A stretch of 64,000 bases of DNA from JADLBR01 sp964651705. GTDB lineage: Bacteria; Verrucomicrobiota; Verrucomicrobiia; JADLBR01. Location: positions 1 to 64,000 of the forward strand of contig CAZYWZ010000017.1 of assembly GCA_964651705.1 (NCBI GenBank), given 5' to 3'. Both the position numbers and the translations under genes were made by a program. Positions 32,210-41,373 of the stretch are shown piece by piece (the stretch's first letter is position 1; the number at the start of each line of letters is the position of its first letter). The notes beneath the pieces are model-generated. The model did no database searches. It was not told the origin of the DNA and was given only the letters and a program-made list of their open reading frames with translations.

Positions 32210-34072
32210 GTGTTCGAGTACCCGCGTGACTATGGCGTGATCGTGGTGGGCGGCGGCCATGCCGGCACCGAGGCCGCATTGGCGGCAGCGCGCATGGGGG
32301 TGCCCACGTTGCTCCTGACCATGAATCTCGACACCATCGGCCAGATGTCCTGCAACCCCGCGATCGGCGGCGTGGGCAAGAGCCATCTGGTCTGTGAGGT
32401 CGATGCCCTGGGTGGGGCGATGGGATGCAACGCCGACGCCACCACGCTCCAGACCCGGATGCTGAACGCTAGCAAGGGGCCGTCCGTTCGCTCGCCCCGG
32501 GCGCAGTGCGATAAGAAGGCGTACCAGTTTCGCATGAAGTGGCTCTGCGAGACGCAACCGGGACTCGACATCCAACAGGGGGCCATTGCGCGCCTCTGTG
32601 TTCAGGGCGATCACATCACGGGCCTCGAAACGAACCTCGGTGTGCGCATTCGCTGCCGCTGCCTGATTCTCACCACGGGCACTTTCCTCGGGGGCCTCCT
32701 CCATGTCGGGGACGCCCGCCAGGCGGGCGGTCGCTTGGGCGACGGGGGCAGCGCTTTCTCCGACGAGTTGCGCCGCCTAGGCTTCGAGGTCCGCCGCCTG
32801 AAGACCGGCACCCCACCGCGCCTGAATGGCCGATCGATCGATTTCTCGCGCTTGGAACCGCAGTACGGCGACGAACCGCCGCCGCGCTTCAGCGGGATGC
32901 CATTGCGCGCCGGGGGAGGGGCGCACGAGACCTTCACCCTAAACCGCGAGGCGGGGGGGATGTTCCACGTGGAACAATTGCCTTGCTGGATCACGCGGAC
33001 GACTGAGGCCACGCACGAAATCATCCGGGCAAACCTCGATCGCTCGCCCCTCTTTGCCGGGATCATCCAAGGGACAGGACCGCGCTATTGCCCGTCGATC
33101 GAAGACAAGGTGGTGCGGTTCGCGGCGAAGGATCGCCACCAGATCTTTCTGGAGCCCGAGGGACGCCACACGACGGAGTACTACGTCAACGGCTGCTCCA
33201 CGAGCCTGCCCTTCGATGTGCAGCTCCGGATGCTCCAGACGATTCCCGGGCTGGAGCGGGCCGAGATCATTCGGCCGGGCTACGCCGTTGAGTACGACAT
33301 GTGCCCGGCCACCCAGCTCTGGCCCACGCTGGAGAGCAAGAGGATTGCGGGGCTCTATTTCGCCGGGCAAATCAACGGCACCTCGGGCTATGAGGAGGCC
33401 GCCGCGCAAGGGTTGGTCGCCGGCGCCAATGCCGCCGCCGCTGTCCAAGACAAGGCCCGGCTCCACATCGATCGGAGCCAGGGGTACATCGGGGTCCTGA
33501 TCGATGACCTCATCAATCAGGATCTCATCGAGCCCTATCGCATGTTCACCGCCCGCGCCGAATTTCGCCTTCTGCTCCGCTGCGACAACGCCGCGCTGCG
33601 ACTCACGGAAAAGGGCCGCTCCCTGGGCCTCGTCGGCGATGCCCAATGGCGCCAGTTCCAACAGGAGCGCGAGCAACTCGCCGCCCTCCGACTCGCCCTC
33701 GAAACCCATCGCGACAATGGGCGCTCCTTGCTGGAGCACCTGAGGCGCCCCGATTTCTCCGCCGCCCGCGATCTGCCCGAATCGCTCCGCACCCGATTCC
33801 CCGAGCGCCTCACCGCCCTCGTCGAGACCGATGTGAAATATGCCGGCTACATCCAGCGCCAACAGAGCGATGTCCGCCGGCTCCAGAAATTGGACCATGT
33901 CCCCATCCCTCCCGAGCTCGATTTCTCCCAACTGCATGCCCTCAAGCGCGAGGCCCGCCTGAAACTCGCCACCGTCCGCCCCAGCACCCTCGGCCAGGCC
34001 ACCCGCATCCCCGGCGTCACCCCCGCCGATGCCGCCGCCCTCGCCGTCTACCTCCAAAGCCAACGGCGCTGA
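32210..34072 (+). CDS. mnmG: tRNA uridine 5-carboxymethylaminomethyl modification enzyme MnmG (GidA)
   Basis: A 620-residue FAD protein that with MnmE installs cmnm5 on wobble U34 of several tRNAs. The Rossmann FAD loop is VIVVGGGHAGTEAALAAARMG (residues 10-30 in two halves). MSCNPAIGGVGKSHLVCEVDALGG, LKTGTPPRLNG, CPSIEDKVVRF and FAGQINGTSGYEEAAAQG are all family signatures. The C-terminal helical domain for MnmE and tRNA is complete. Start is GTG, giving MFEYPRDYGV; it aligns with the usual N-terminus, while an ATG 27 bases upstream adds only extra residues. A parS palindrome lies inside the gene. The location before dnaN is typical of origin-proximal DNA. Confidence 0.96.
   Translation: MFEYPRDYGVIVVGGGHAGTEAALAAARMGVPTLLLTMNLDTIGQMSCNPAIGGVGKSHLVCEVDALGGAMGCNADATTLQTRMLNASKGPSVRSPRAQCDKKAYQFRMKWLCETQPGLDIQQGAIARLCVQGDHITGLETNLGVRIRCRCLILTTGTFLGGLLHVGDARQAGGRLGDGGSAFSDELRRLGFEVRRLKTGTPPRLNGRSIDFSRLEPQYGDEPPPRFSGMPLRAGGGAHETFTLNREAGGMFHVEQLPCWITRTTEATHEIIRANLDRSPLFAGIIQGTGPRYCPSIEDKVVRFAAKDRHQIFLEPEGRHTTEYYVNGCSTSLPFDVQLRMLQTIPGLERAEIIRPGYAVEYDMCPATQLWPTLESKRIAGLYFAGQINGTSGYEEAAAQGLVAGANAAAAVQDKARLHIDRSQGYIGVLIDDLINQDLIEPYRMFTARAEFRLLLRCDNAALRLTEKGRSLGLVGDAQWRQFQQEREQLAALRLALETHRDNGRSLLEHLRRPDFSAARDLPESLRTRFPERLTALVETDVKYAGYIQRQQSDVRRLQKLDHVPIPPELDFSQLHALKREARLKLATVRPSTLGQATRIPGVTPADAAALAVYLQSQRR
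32961..32976. promoter_or_regulatory. parS: parS site inside mnmG
   Basis: TGTTCCACGTGGAACA is a perfect 16-bp palindrome. It matches the chromosomal parS consensus TGTTNCACGTGNAACA, which ParB loads onto to organise and segregate the origin region. Here it encodes FHVEQ within MnmG. A second identical copy lies 1.1 kb downstream. Confidence 0.85.
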
Positions 34073-34093
34073 GCTGCCGCTTCTCCGACCCAG

Positions 34094-34109
34094 TGTTCCA
34101 CGTGGAACA
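34094..34109. promoter_or_regulatory. parS: parS site between mnmG and dnaN
   Basis: This is a second exact TGTTCCACGTGGAACA palindrome, 21 bases after the mnmG stop. Two identical perfect sites 1.1 kb apart next to mnmG and dnaN make chance occurrence unlikely and mark an origin-proximal ParB-loading region. Confidence 0.88.
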
Positions 34110-34344
34110 TCCCACCGGCATGGCTCCGGTCGGCCGGAGCCACCCGGGGCTTTTGAAATTAGCTGTTCTAATGATTAGTTCATTTGCTTATTATATTCAG
34201 ACCTGTTCTCCCCCTCCGGATAACTCCCGCAAATCCCCCCCAGTTGTCGCCAAGTGCCCCGTCCCCGTCGCCATTGTTCCCATTCCCCCCAAGATGCTCA
34301 CAGGGATATCCCGCCCCGCGGTCGCCCTAAACTGCTGCAACGGC

Positions 34345-34373
34345 TTGACAACCGATGGCTGCGCCCATATTCA
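34345..34373 (+). promoter_or_regulatory. Candidate dnaN promoter overlapping a DnaA-box-like site
   Basis: A perfect -35 TTGACA (34345-34350), a 17-base spacer and TATTCA (34368-34373) lie upstream of dnaN, with about 40 bases to the ATG. The -10 lies within the DnaA-box-like ATATTCACA, so DnaA binding could repress transcription. Confidence 0.45.
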
Positions 34374-34412
34374 CACCCATTACGGTTAAGGCCTTTTGCC
34401 TGACGGGACACA

Positions 34413-35510
34413 ATGAAATTCTCAATAGCTAAAGAAACTATCTTGGATGGCCTCCAGCAGGTGCAGAGCGTCATTTCCACCCGAACGACCCTGCCTATCC
34501 TCCAGAACGTCTTGATTGAAGCGAAACAGGGGGCGCTGGTCCTGTCCACGACAGATCTGGACGTCGGCATCAGCGCCTCGATCGAGGCCGAGGTGGAAGA
34601 ACCCGGCGCGACCACACTGCCCGCGCGGCGGCTGTTCAGCATCTGCCGGGAGCTGCCCGCGGCCGACGCGACGATCGAGGTCGATTCGCGCAACGTCGCC
34701 ACGCTTCGCTCGGGCAACGCGCTCTTCAAGATCCTCGGGCTCGCCCGCGAGGAGTTCCCGCCGATGGCGCCCCTCGAGAAGGCGCGCTCGCTCAAGCTGC
34801 CGCAGGCCCTGCTCAAGGACATGCTGCGCAAGACCGCGTATGCGATTTCCCACGACGAGACCCGCTACGTGCTCAATGGCATCCTGATGTCGCTCAAAGA
34901 GCGCAAGCTCACGATGGTCGCCACCGATGGCCGCCGCCTCGCGCTCGCCGACGCCGAGATCGAGCTGGCCCCCAATCAGGAGGCCGATATCATCCTCCCG
35001 ACCAAGGCCGTCAACGAGCTCCAGCGCCTCCTCAAGGACGACGGCGACCTCACGCTCAACATGAGCGAGAGCCGCTGCTCCTTCGACCTTGGCCGCGCCC
35101 GCCTCGTCTCGAAACTCACCGAGGGCAACTACCCGAATTACCGCCAGGTCATCCCCGCCGAGACCAAGGAGCGCGTCACCCTCGACCGGGACACCTTCCT
35201 CACCACCATCCGCCGCGTCGCCCTCCTCACCTCCGAAAAATCCAGCTCCGTCAAACTGGCCTTCGGCAAAGATACCGCCACCCTCAGCGCCAACAGCCCC
35301 GATGTCGGCGAGGCCCGCGAATCCATCGCCGTCAAATACCGCGGCAAGGACTTCTCCGCCGCCTTCAACCCCGAATACCTCATGGACCCCCTCCGGAACC
35401 TCCCCGACGACGAGGTCCACTTCGACTTCATCGACGAGACCTCCCCCGGCGTCATCCGCGTCTCCTCCTCCTCCTTCCTCTACGTCATCATGCCCATGCG
35501 CATGGCGTGA
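34413..35510 (+). CDS. dnaN: DNA polymerase III sliding clamp (beta subunit)
   Basis: A 365-residue DnaN with the three clamp domains. MKFSIAKETILDGLQQVQSVISTRTTLPIL is the classic start. LPARRLFSICRELP, TDGRRLALADAEI and YPNYRQVIPAE mark the domains, and the C-terminus ends YVIMPMRMA, near the peptide-binding pocket. The dimeric ring holds the replicase and many partners on DNA. GGGA precedes the ATG at 7 bases. The gene follows mnmG and a parS site, consistent with an origin-proximal location. Confidence 0.97.
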   Translation: MKFSIAKETILDGLQQVQSVISTRTTLPILQNVLIEAKQGALVLSTTDLDVGISASIEAEVEEPGATTLPARRLFSICRELPAADATIEVDSRNVATLRSGNALFKILGLAREEFPPMAPLEKARSLKLPQALLKDMLRKTAYAISHDETRYVLNGILMSLKERKLTMVATDGRRLALADAEIELAPNQEADIILPTKAVNELQRLLKDDGDLTLNMSESRCSFDLGRARLVSKLTEGNYPNYRQVIPAETKERVTLDRDTFLTTIRRVALLTSEKSSSVKLAFGKDTATLSANSPDVGEARESIAVKYRGKDFSAAFNPEYLMDPLRNLPDDEVHFDFIDETSPGVIRVSSSSFLYVIMPMRMA

Positions 35511-35644
35511 TCCCTTTCCCTGGTGGTGTTCGGCTTACCTAATTCTTCGGCTTTCGAAACTGCCGCCCAGCACCCACGCACTACAGGTTCTTGGAATTCT
35601 CGATCCGTCTCGCCAGCGGCCAGAGCTTCTGCTCAAAATGTCCC

Positions 35645-36934
35645 ATGGCGGGAAAGCACTCTCAATCCTCGCGCCAGATCCTTGCCCTCGTGGCGGGACG
35701 TGACCTGAAGGAACTTGCCGTCCGGCTTGCCCCGGACCAAGGGGGTATCCCAGACCCATTCCTGGCAACCGCCACGGTCAATCGTCAGCGGGCCCTGCGG
35801 CTCTGGGAACGCCTCCACCCCGATGAAGCTGTGCAGAAGGCCCTCCTGGGAGACAACAGGCTAGAACTCTACCAGGGCAACATCGAGAATTGTATCGGGG
35901 AAGCCCGGATGCCGCTCGGCATCGCGGGCCCCCTCCGGGTCAATGGCCTTTTCGCGAAGGGCGACTATCCGATTCCCCTCGCGACGACAGAGGCCGCCCT
36001 CGTCGCGAGCTATCATCGCGGGTGCTCCCTCCTGACGAAGGCTGGCGGTTGCACGGCCATGCTGCTGTACGAGACGGTCCACCGCTCCCCGGTGTTCGCG
36101 TTCTCAACCCTGGGGGAGGCGGGGCTGTTCCTGACTTGGGTCGTCGAACGCGTCGAGGAATTCAAACGCATCGCCGCGGGCACAACACGCCACGGGGAAC
36201 TCTTGGACATGGGCATCACGATCGAGGCAAACCACGTCTACCTCAATTTTGAGTTCTCGACCGGCGATGCTTCGGGCCAGAACATGGTGACCCTCGCCGC
36301 CCAGGCGATCTGCGATGCCATCCTAGCCGATTGTCCCACCAAGCCGCGACATGCCTGGGTCGAGGGCAATCTCTCGGGCGACAAGAAGGCGTCGGCAAAG
36401 GCCTTCACGACCACGCGCGGCAAGAAGGTCACCGCGGAGGTGACGTTGTCCCCCGATCTGGTCCGAAAATACCTCCACACCACACCCCGCGACATGGAGG
36501 AGTACTGGCGGGTGTCGGCCATCGGCGGCGTGCTCAGCGGGACGATGGGCGTCCAGGGGCACTTCGCCAACGGGCTCGCCGCGCTCTACATCGCCACGGG
36601 CCAAGACGCGGCGTGCGTGGCGGAATCGGCAACCGGGATCACCCGCTTCGAGACGCTCGAGACCGGCGAACTGTACGCGGCCGTGACGCTACCCGGCCTG
36701 ATGGTCGGCACGGTGGGGGGAGGCACCGGACTACCCACACCAAGGGCGTGCCTCGCTCTGATGGGATTGGCCGGCAGCGGCCACGCGCGGGCGTTGGCCG
36801 AGGTCACCGCCGGACTGATGCTGGCCGGCGAGCTGTCGATCATCGGGGCGCTGGCCTCGGGGCAGTTCTCGCGCGCCCACCGCAAGCTGGCGCGCGACCG
36901 CAAGACCAGGGCGCCGGCAGACCCGGGGGTATGA
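35645..36934 (+). CDS. Hydroxymethylglutaryl-CoA reductase
   Basis: A 429-residue HMG-CoA reductase that makes mevalonate with NAD(P)H. ENCIGEARMPLGIAGPL (81-97) is the substrate loop. TTEAALVAS (114-122) carries the catalytic Glu. GDASGQNMVT (about 207) is the cofactor loop, with S in place of the usual M. GNLSGDKKASA (about 242-252) supplies the catalytic Lys, GTVGGGTGLPT is the second cofactor signature, and the His is in SRAHRKLAR (about 411). No membrane anchor. The ATG chosen lacks a clear ribosome site, and a TTG 54 bases upstream is possible. It is the first gene of a ten-member operon, overlapping the UbiA-like gene by 4 bases, and probably feeds it isoprenoid precursors. Confidence 0.9.
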   Translation: MAGKHSQSSRQILALVAGRDLKELAVRLAPDQGGIPDPFLATATVNRQRALRLWERLHPDEAVQKALLGDNRLELYQGNIENCIGEARMPLGIAGPLRVNGLFAKGDYPIPLATTEAALVASYHRGCSLLTKAGGCTAMLLYETVHRSPVFAFSTLGEAGLFLTWVVERVEEFKRIAAGTTRHGELLDMGITIEANHVYLNFEFSTGDASGQNMVTLAAQAICDAILADCPTKPRHAWVEGNLSGDKKASAKAFTTTRGKKVTAEVTLSPDLVRKYLHTTPRDMEEYWRVSAIGGVLSGTMGVQGHFANGLAALYIATGQDAACVAESATGITRFETLETGELYAAVTLPGLMVGTVGGGTGLPTPRACLALMGLAGSGHARALAEVTAGLMLAGELSIIGALASGQFSRAHRKLARDRKTRAPADPGV

Positions 36935-37851
36935 ACGGCGCAGCACCAGGACTCGTCGGGCGTTGGTGGACCTATCAGGCCGAGCGGTTTCCCCTGTTGG
37001 CCCATGGCCCACTGATCGCCGCATTCAGCGCGTGCGCGGTCTCATTCTCGGCATGTCTGCTCGGTGCCGCAGTCCCGCCATGGCCGGTGTATGGCGTTGC
37101 CTTCTTGGTCTGCCTTCTCTTCTTCCTCCAGCTCCGGATCGCCGACGAATTCAAGGATGCCGAGGACGATGCCCGGTGGCGTCCGTACCGACCGGTGCCA
37201 CGGGGCCTGGTGGCCTTGGCCGAGCTACGACTGGTGTTCATTGCCTCGGCCGTGATTCAGGCGGTGGCCTCCTTGGCTCTCGATCCGCGGCTCGTCTGGG
37301 TGCTGGCGGCGGGTTGGGCGTACCTATCCCTGATGAGCGTCGAGTTCTTCGCGCGCGACTGGCTGAAGGCACGGCCCATTTTCTACCTGTTGACCCACAT
37401 GGGGATCATGCCGCTGGTGGACCTTTTCGCGACGGCTTGCCAGTGGCTACCCGCGGTCGGGAAGATCCCAGCCGGCTTGGCGGCTTTCTTGGGCGCCAGC
37501 TTCTGCAATGGCATCGTGATCGAGATTGGCAGGAAACTGCGCCTATCGGCCGACGAAGAAGAAGGGGTGGAAACCTATAGCAAGCTCTGGGGCCGAGGAC
37601 CTGCGGTCATCGCTTGGCTGGCCTGCATGCTGGTCACCGCCGCGCTGGCGATCTGGGCGGCGGCCCGGATCGGGTTCGCCGGGCCCCTGGCCGTCGCGCT
37701 GGCCGTGGCTTTTGGCATCGCGTGCGGCGCGGCAGGACTGTTCGCCCGGGCCAAAGTCCCGGGCAAGACCCTTGAAGCTTTGGCGGGATTTTGGACGCTG
37801 GTTCTGTATCTGATGCTCGGCGTGGTGCCGCTCTTGATGCGTCATTCATGA
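36931..37851 (+). CDS. UbiA-type prenyltransferase
   Basis: A 306-residue membrane protein with about 8-9 helices. The first Asp-rich motif RIADEFKDAEDDARWRPYRPVPRG corresponds to the NDxxDxxxDxxNxPxRPxPxG of UbiA enzymes, with N replaced by A-D. The second region, EIGRKLRLSADEEEGVETYSKLWG, is typical of a UbiA branch related to digeranylgeranylglyceryl-phosphate and chlorophyll-type synthases. It would transfer a prenyl group to an acceptor in the membrane. Its ATG overlaps the HMG-CoA reductase stop, and its stop overlaps the next ATG, so it sits between mevalonate supply and a phosphotransferase. The acceptor is unknown. Confidence 0.85.
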   Translation: MNGAAPGLVGRWWTYQAERFPLLAHGPLIAAFSACAVSFSACLLGAAVPPWPVYGVAFLVCLLFFLQLRIADEFKDAEDDARWRPYRPVPRGLVALAELRLVFIASAVIQAVASLALDPRLVWVLAAGWAYLSLMSVEFFARDWLKARPIFYLLTHMGIMPLVDLFATACQWLPAVGKIPAGLAAFLGASFCNGIVIEIGRKLRLSADEEEGVETYSKLWGRGPAVIAWLACMLVTAALAIWAAARIGFAGPLAVALAVAFGIACGAAGLFARAKVPGKTLEALAGFWTLVLYLMLGVVPLLMRHS

Positions 37852-40280
37852 GTGCCGACCTGACATGCCAGCCGCACCGCATCGGGGGGAAAGCCTCGGC
37901 GCTCGCTGCGGCCGAAGCCGCCGGGCTGCCGGTGCCCGCTTGGTTCGTAGTCGCGCCGGACGAATCCATTGCCGCGTCGGCGGTCGCGGATCGGCTCGTC
38001 TCGCTGGGCGACGGTCCGTTCGCGGTGCGGTCATCGGCGACCGCCGAGGATGGGAGTGAGCATTCGTTCGCCGGTCAGTTCGAGACCTTCTTGCGGGTCG
38101 GTCCTGGCGAGGTCACCACCCGGATCGCCGCGGTCCGGGCTTCTGCGAATCGGGAGAATGTCCGGCGCTACCGCGAGGAACACGGCGTCGGCGGCGAGGT
38201 CCGCACGGCCGTCATCGTCCAACAAATGGTGAATGCACGGGCCGCTGGCGTCGCCTTTAGCGCGGAACCGGTCTCCGGGAGGCGGAGGATCTCCGTGGTT
38301 TCGGCGATCGGCGGGACGGGGGAGCGGCTCGTTGCCGGAGAGGTGGACGGCGAGACGTGGCGTATCTCCCGCGAGGGGACGATCCTTGATCGACCCACCG
38401 CCGCACCAATCCTGACGGACGCGGAGGCCCTGGCGGTTGCGGCGATGGCCAGGCGTTGCGAGGAGGTGTTCCTCCGGCCGCAGGACATCGAGTGGGCCAT
38501 CGACGTTTCGGGAAAGCTGTGGCTCCTTCAGTCGCGGCCGATCACGACGCTGGCGCGCCTGCCCGACCCCGATGACGCCTTCCATCTCTGGGACAACAGC
38601 AATATCGCGGAGAGCTACGGCGGGGTCACCACGCCACTGACCTTCACCTTCGCGCGCAAGGCCTACGAGCACGTGTACCGCGAGTTCTGCCGCCTCATGC
38701 GCGTTCCCGCCGGGCGCCTCCGCCGCTCGGATGCGGTGTTCCGCGGGATGCTCGGCCTGATCCGGGGGCGGGTGTATTACAACCTGCTGAGCTGGTATCG
38801 GGTCCTTGCCCTGCTGCCGGGATTCTCCCTGAACCGGCGGTTCATGGAGCAGATGATGGGTGTCAAGGCCGCGCTGCCCGACGACATCGTCACGGGCATC
38901 GTCGCCGAAAATCGTCGCGGAAGGTTGGAGGACGGCCTTGCCCTCGCCCGCACGCTCTGCGGCCTGATCGGGAGCCGGTTTGCGCTGGGGCCATCCATCC
39001 GGAGCTTCCGCGCCCGTCTGGATGCCGCCCTCGCCGATCCGGTGACACCTTATGCCCGCCAGTCGGGAGACGAACTGGCGGCGTCCTATCGCCGATTGGA
39101 GGACGAGCTGCTGACCCGGTGGGACGCCCCGCTGGTGAATGATTTCTTCGCGATGATCGCCCACGGGGTGCTCCGAAAGCTGGCGACGGCATGGCTGGAT
39201 GACGGCGACGGAGAATTGGCCAATCGCCTGATCCGCGATTGTGGCGAAATCATCAGCGCGGAACCGCCGCGCCGCATCCGGGCCATGGCGGACCTCGCCC
39301 GCAACGTGCCAGGGCTGCCGCAACGGCTGGCCGATCCCCGGGTGGGTGTGCGGGACAAGGAACGCTCGCTGCTCGAGGTGCCCGAGTTGGCCGCCGCCTA
39401 CCGCGACTATCTGGCGGAATTTGGAGATCGCTGCCTCGAGGAGCTCAAGCTCGAGAGCCCGACCGTGGGGGACGCCCCGGATACCCTGCTCGCCTCAATC
39501 GGGACGCTGGCGCTTCGGGAGGATCCATCCCCGGCAAGGGCGGAATCACCGACAGATTCGTTGCCCGAGGTCCGGGGATGGAAAGGCCGCCTGTTCCGAT
39601 GGGTGGTGGGCGAGGCGCGGGCGCGCGTCCGCGAACGGGAGAACCTCCGGTTCGAGCGCACCCGCCTGTTCGGGCGCGTGCGGCTCCTGCTTCGCGAACT
39701 GGGCAAACGCCTGCATGCCGACGGCTGCCTGTGTGACGTTTCCGATGTCTTCTATCTGGAGGTGGAGGAGGTGCTCGGAGTCTATGACGGGACGCAGTCG
39801 GGCGGAGGCTTGGCGGCACTTGCGATGGCACGGCGGCGCGCCTTTGAGGCATTCGAGCTGGGAGAGGCGCCGCCCGACCGTTTCTCGACTTGGGGACCGC
39901 CCCATCGGCACGCCCGGTTCGATTCGCTTCTGCCGACCACCGCCCCGGGAGGTCCCGTGATGCGGGGCATCGGCGCCTGCCCTGGGCGTGTCCGCGGCCC
40001 GGTGCGGGTTGTGAATGATCCGCGCGGCGCCTGCATCGGAGCGGGTGAGATCCTGGTCGCGCGCCAGACCGATCCGGGTTGGGTGGTGCTCTTCCCGTGC
40101 GCGGCGGGACTGCTGGTCGAGCGCGGCAGCCTACTGTCCCACTCCGCCATCGTGTCGCGCGAACTCGGACTGCCGTGCATCGTCTCCTTGCCCGGCGTTA
40201 CAGGATGGTTGCGCGATGGCGATCGCGTCGAGATGGATGGCGCCAGCGGCGTCGTCCGGAAGATCTCCGATGAGCAGTGA
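37848..40280 (+). CDS. PEP-synthase-like phosphotransferase
   Basis: An 810-residue protein with a PPDK N-terminal ATP-grasp domain (IGGKASALAAAEAAGLPVPAW, FAVRSSATAEDGSEHSFAGQFETFL, EWAIDVSGKLWLLQSRPIT; about 1-240), a long helical middle and a C-terminal PEP-utiliser swivel domain with the phospho-His in LLSHSAIVSRELGLPCIVSLPG (His about 764). The pyruvate-binding barrel of true PEP synthase is absent, as in rifampicin phosphotransferase. By analogy it moves the beta-phosphate of ATP through His to an acceptor hydroxyl, perhaps an isoprenol or lipid; this is inference. The ATG overlaps the UbiA stop, and its end overlaps the next gene by 11 bases. Confidence 0.85.
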   Translation: MSADLTCQPHRIGGKASALAAAEAAGLPVPAWFVVAPDESIAASAVADRLVSLGDGPFAVRSSATAEDGSEHSFAGQFETFLRVGPGEVTTRIAAVRASANRENVRRYREEHGVGGEVRTAVIVQQMVNARAAGVAFSAEPVSGRRRISVVSAIGGTGERLVAGEVDGETWRISREGTILDRPTAAPILTDAEALAVAAMARRCEEVFLRPQDIEWAIDVSGKLWLLQSRPITTLARLPDPDDAFHLWDNSNIAESYGGVTTPLTFTFARKAYEHVYREFCRLMRVPAGRLRRSDAVFRGMLGLIRGRVYYNLLSWYRVLALLPGFSLNRRFMEQMMGVKAALPDDIVTGIVAENRRGRLEDGLALARTLCGLIGSRFALGPSIRSFRARLDAALADPVTPYARQSGDELAASYRRLEDELLTRWDAPLVNDFFAMIAHGVLRKLATAWLDDGDGELANRLIRDCGEIISAEPPRRIRAMADLARNVPGLPQRLADPRVGVRDKERSLLEVPELAAAYRDYLAEFGDRCLEELKLESPTVGDAPDTLLASIGTLALREDPSPARAESPTDSLPEVRGWKGRLFRWVVGEARARVRERENLRFERTRLFGRVRLLLRELGKRLHADGCLCDVSDVFYLEVEEVLGVYDGTQSGGGLAALAMARRRAFEAFELGEAPPDRFSTWGPPHRHARFDSLLPTTAPGGPVMRGIGACPGRVRGPVRVVNDPRGACIGAGEILVARQTDPGWVVLFPCAAGLLVERGSLLSHSAIVSRELGLPCIVSLPGVTGWLRDGDRVEMDGASGVVRKISDEQ

Positions 40281-41373
40281 GATCCAGGGCCGCGCGGACT
40301 TCACGAGGATCCGCTACGGGCAGTGCTGGGAGGATGCCGATGTGCTCGTCAGCGCGCTCCGTCCCACCGGGCGCCGGTGCGCGAGCATTGGCTCGGCAGG
40401 CGACAACAGCTTCGCGCTCCTGGCCGCCGGGGCATCGCACGTCGCGGCCATCGAGATGAATCCCGCGCAGGTCGCGTGCATCGAATTGCGCCGCGCCGCT
40501 TATCTCGCCTTGGATCACGCCGGGCTGCTGGAACTTCTTGGGGTGAGGCCCTCCAATCGGCGCGAGGTGCTCTATCGGGAATGTCGGCGACTCTTGCCGG
40601 CAGCCCACCTCCTGTTCTGGGACAGGCGGCCCGACATCCTCCGGCGCGGGGCGATCCACGCGGGGAAGTTTGAGGGATATTTCCGGCTGTTCCGGACCTG
40701 GGTCCTGCCGCTGGCACACCCGCGGTCGCGGGTCGATGCGTTGCTCGAGCCTCGCGACCCGGCGGCGCGGCTCGAGCTCTACGACCGCCATTGGAACAAT
40801 CGGCGATGGCGGCTGCTCTTCCGCGTGTTCTTTTCCCGGGCGGCCATGGGCGCGTTGGGCCGGGACCCGGAGTTCTTTCGGTACGTCGAGGGATCGGTTG
40901 CGGACCGGATCTTGGAGCGCACCCGGCACGCGCTGGTCGCACTGGATCCCGCCTCGAATCCGTATCTGCACTGGATCCTCCGCGGCTCGTTCGGCGACGA
41001 CCTTCCGATGGCGCTCCGGGCCGAGCATTTCGAAACGATCCGCTCGGCGCTGGCCGAGGGGAGGTTCTCGATCTTCGATGGCACCCTAGAGACATGGCTC
41101 GGCAGCGATGCCGCGCGCGGGGTCGGTGCATTTAACCTGAGCGACATCTTCGAATACATGAGCGCCGCGAACGCCGAAGGGCTCTTGGGGCGGATAGCCG
41201 ACGCGGCGGAGCCCGGCGCCCGGCTGGCGTACTGGAACATGCTGGTGCCGCGGTCCCGCCCAGAATCCCTCGCCGCGCGCCTGAGACCGCTGGAAGAGGA
41301 ATCCCGCCAGGGGTTGTTCAACGACCGCGCGTTCTTCTATAGCCGTTTCGTGGTCGAGGAGGTGGTCGGGTGA
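40270..41373 (+). CDS. DUF3419 protein (BtaA-like aminocarboxypropyl transferase)
   Basis: A 367-residue protein of the DUF3419 family, which includes BtaA, the SAM:diacylglycerol 3-amino-3-carboxypropyltransferase that starts betaine-lipid synthesis. YGQCWEDADVLVSALRP opens the domain, and CASIGSAGDNSFALLAAGASHVAAIEMNPAQ is the SAM loop. HAGKFEGYFRLFRTWVLPL and FNLSDIFEYMSAANAEGLLGRIADAAEPGARLAYWNMLVPR are further family segments. A BtaB-type N-methyltransferase is not in the operon, so the product may differ from a betaine lipid. It begins inside the previous gene and overlaps the next by 4 bases (GTGA). Confidence 0.85.
   Translation: MSSEIQGRADFTRIRYGQCWEDADVLVSALRPTGRRCASIGSAGDNSFALLAAGASHVAAIEMNPAQVACIELRRAAYLALDHAGLLELLGVRPSNRREVLYRECRRLLPAAHLLFWDRRPDILRRGAIHAGKFEGYFRLFRTWVLPLAHPRSRVDALLEPRDPAARLELYDRHWNNRRWRLLFRVFFSRAAMGALGRDPEFFRYVEGSVADRILERTRHALVALDPASNPYLHWILRGSFGDDLPMALRAEHFETIRSALAEGRFSIFDGTLETWLGSDAARGVGAFNLSDIFEYMSAANAEGLLGRIADAAEPGARLAYWNMLVPRSRPESLAARLRPLEEESRQGLFNDRAFFYSRFVVEEVVG

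Larger units (their letters stand above)
34073..34412. other. mnmG-dnaN intergenic region, possible replication origin
   Basis: This 340-base gap holds a parS site, an AT-rich stretch in otherwise GC-rich DNA (about 34155-34205, TTTTGAAATTAGC to TTATTATATTCAG), a DnaA-box-like ATATTCACA (34367-34375, one mismatch to TTATNCACA) and a candidate dnaN promoter. An AT-rich unwinding segment, DnaA-type boxes and parS between mnmG and dnaN fit an origin. Only one good DnaA box is visible by eye, and dnaA is not adjacent, so this is tentative. Confidence 0.35.
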
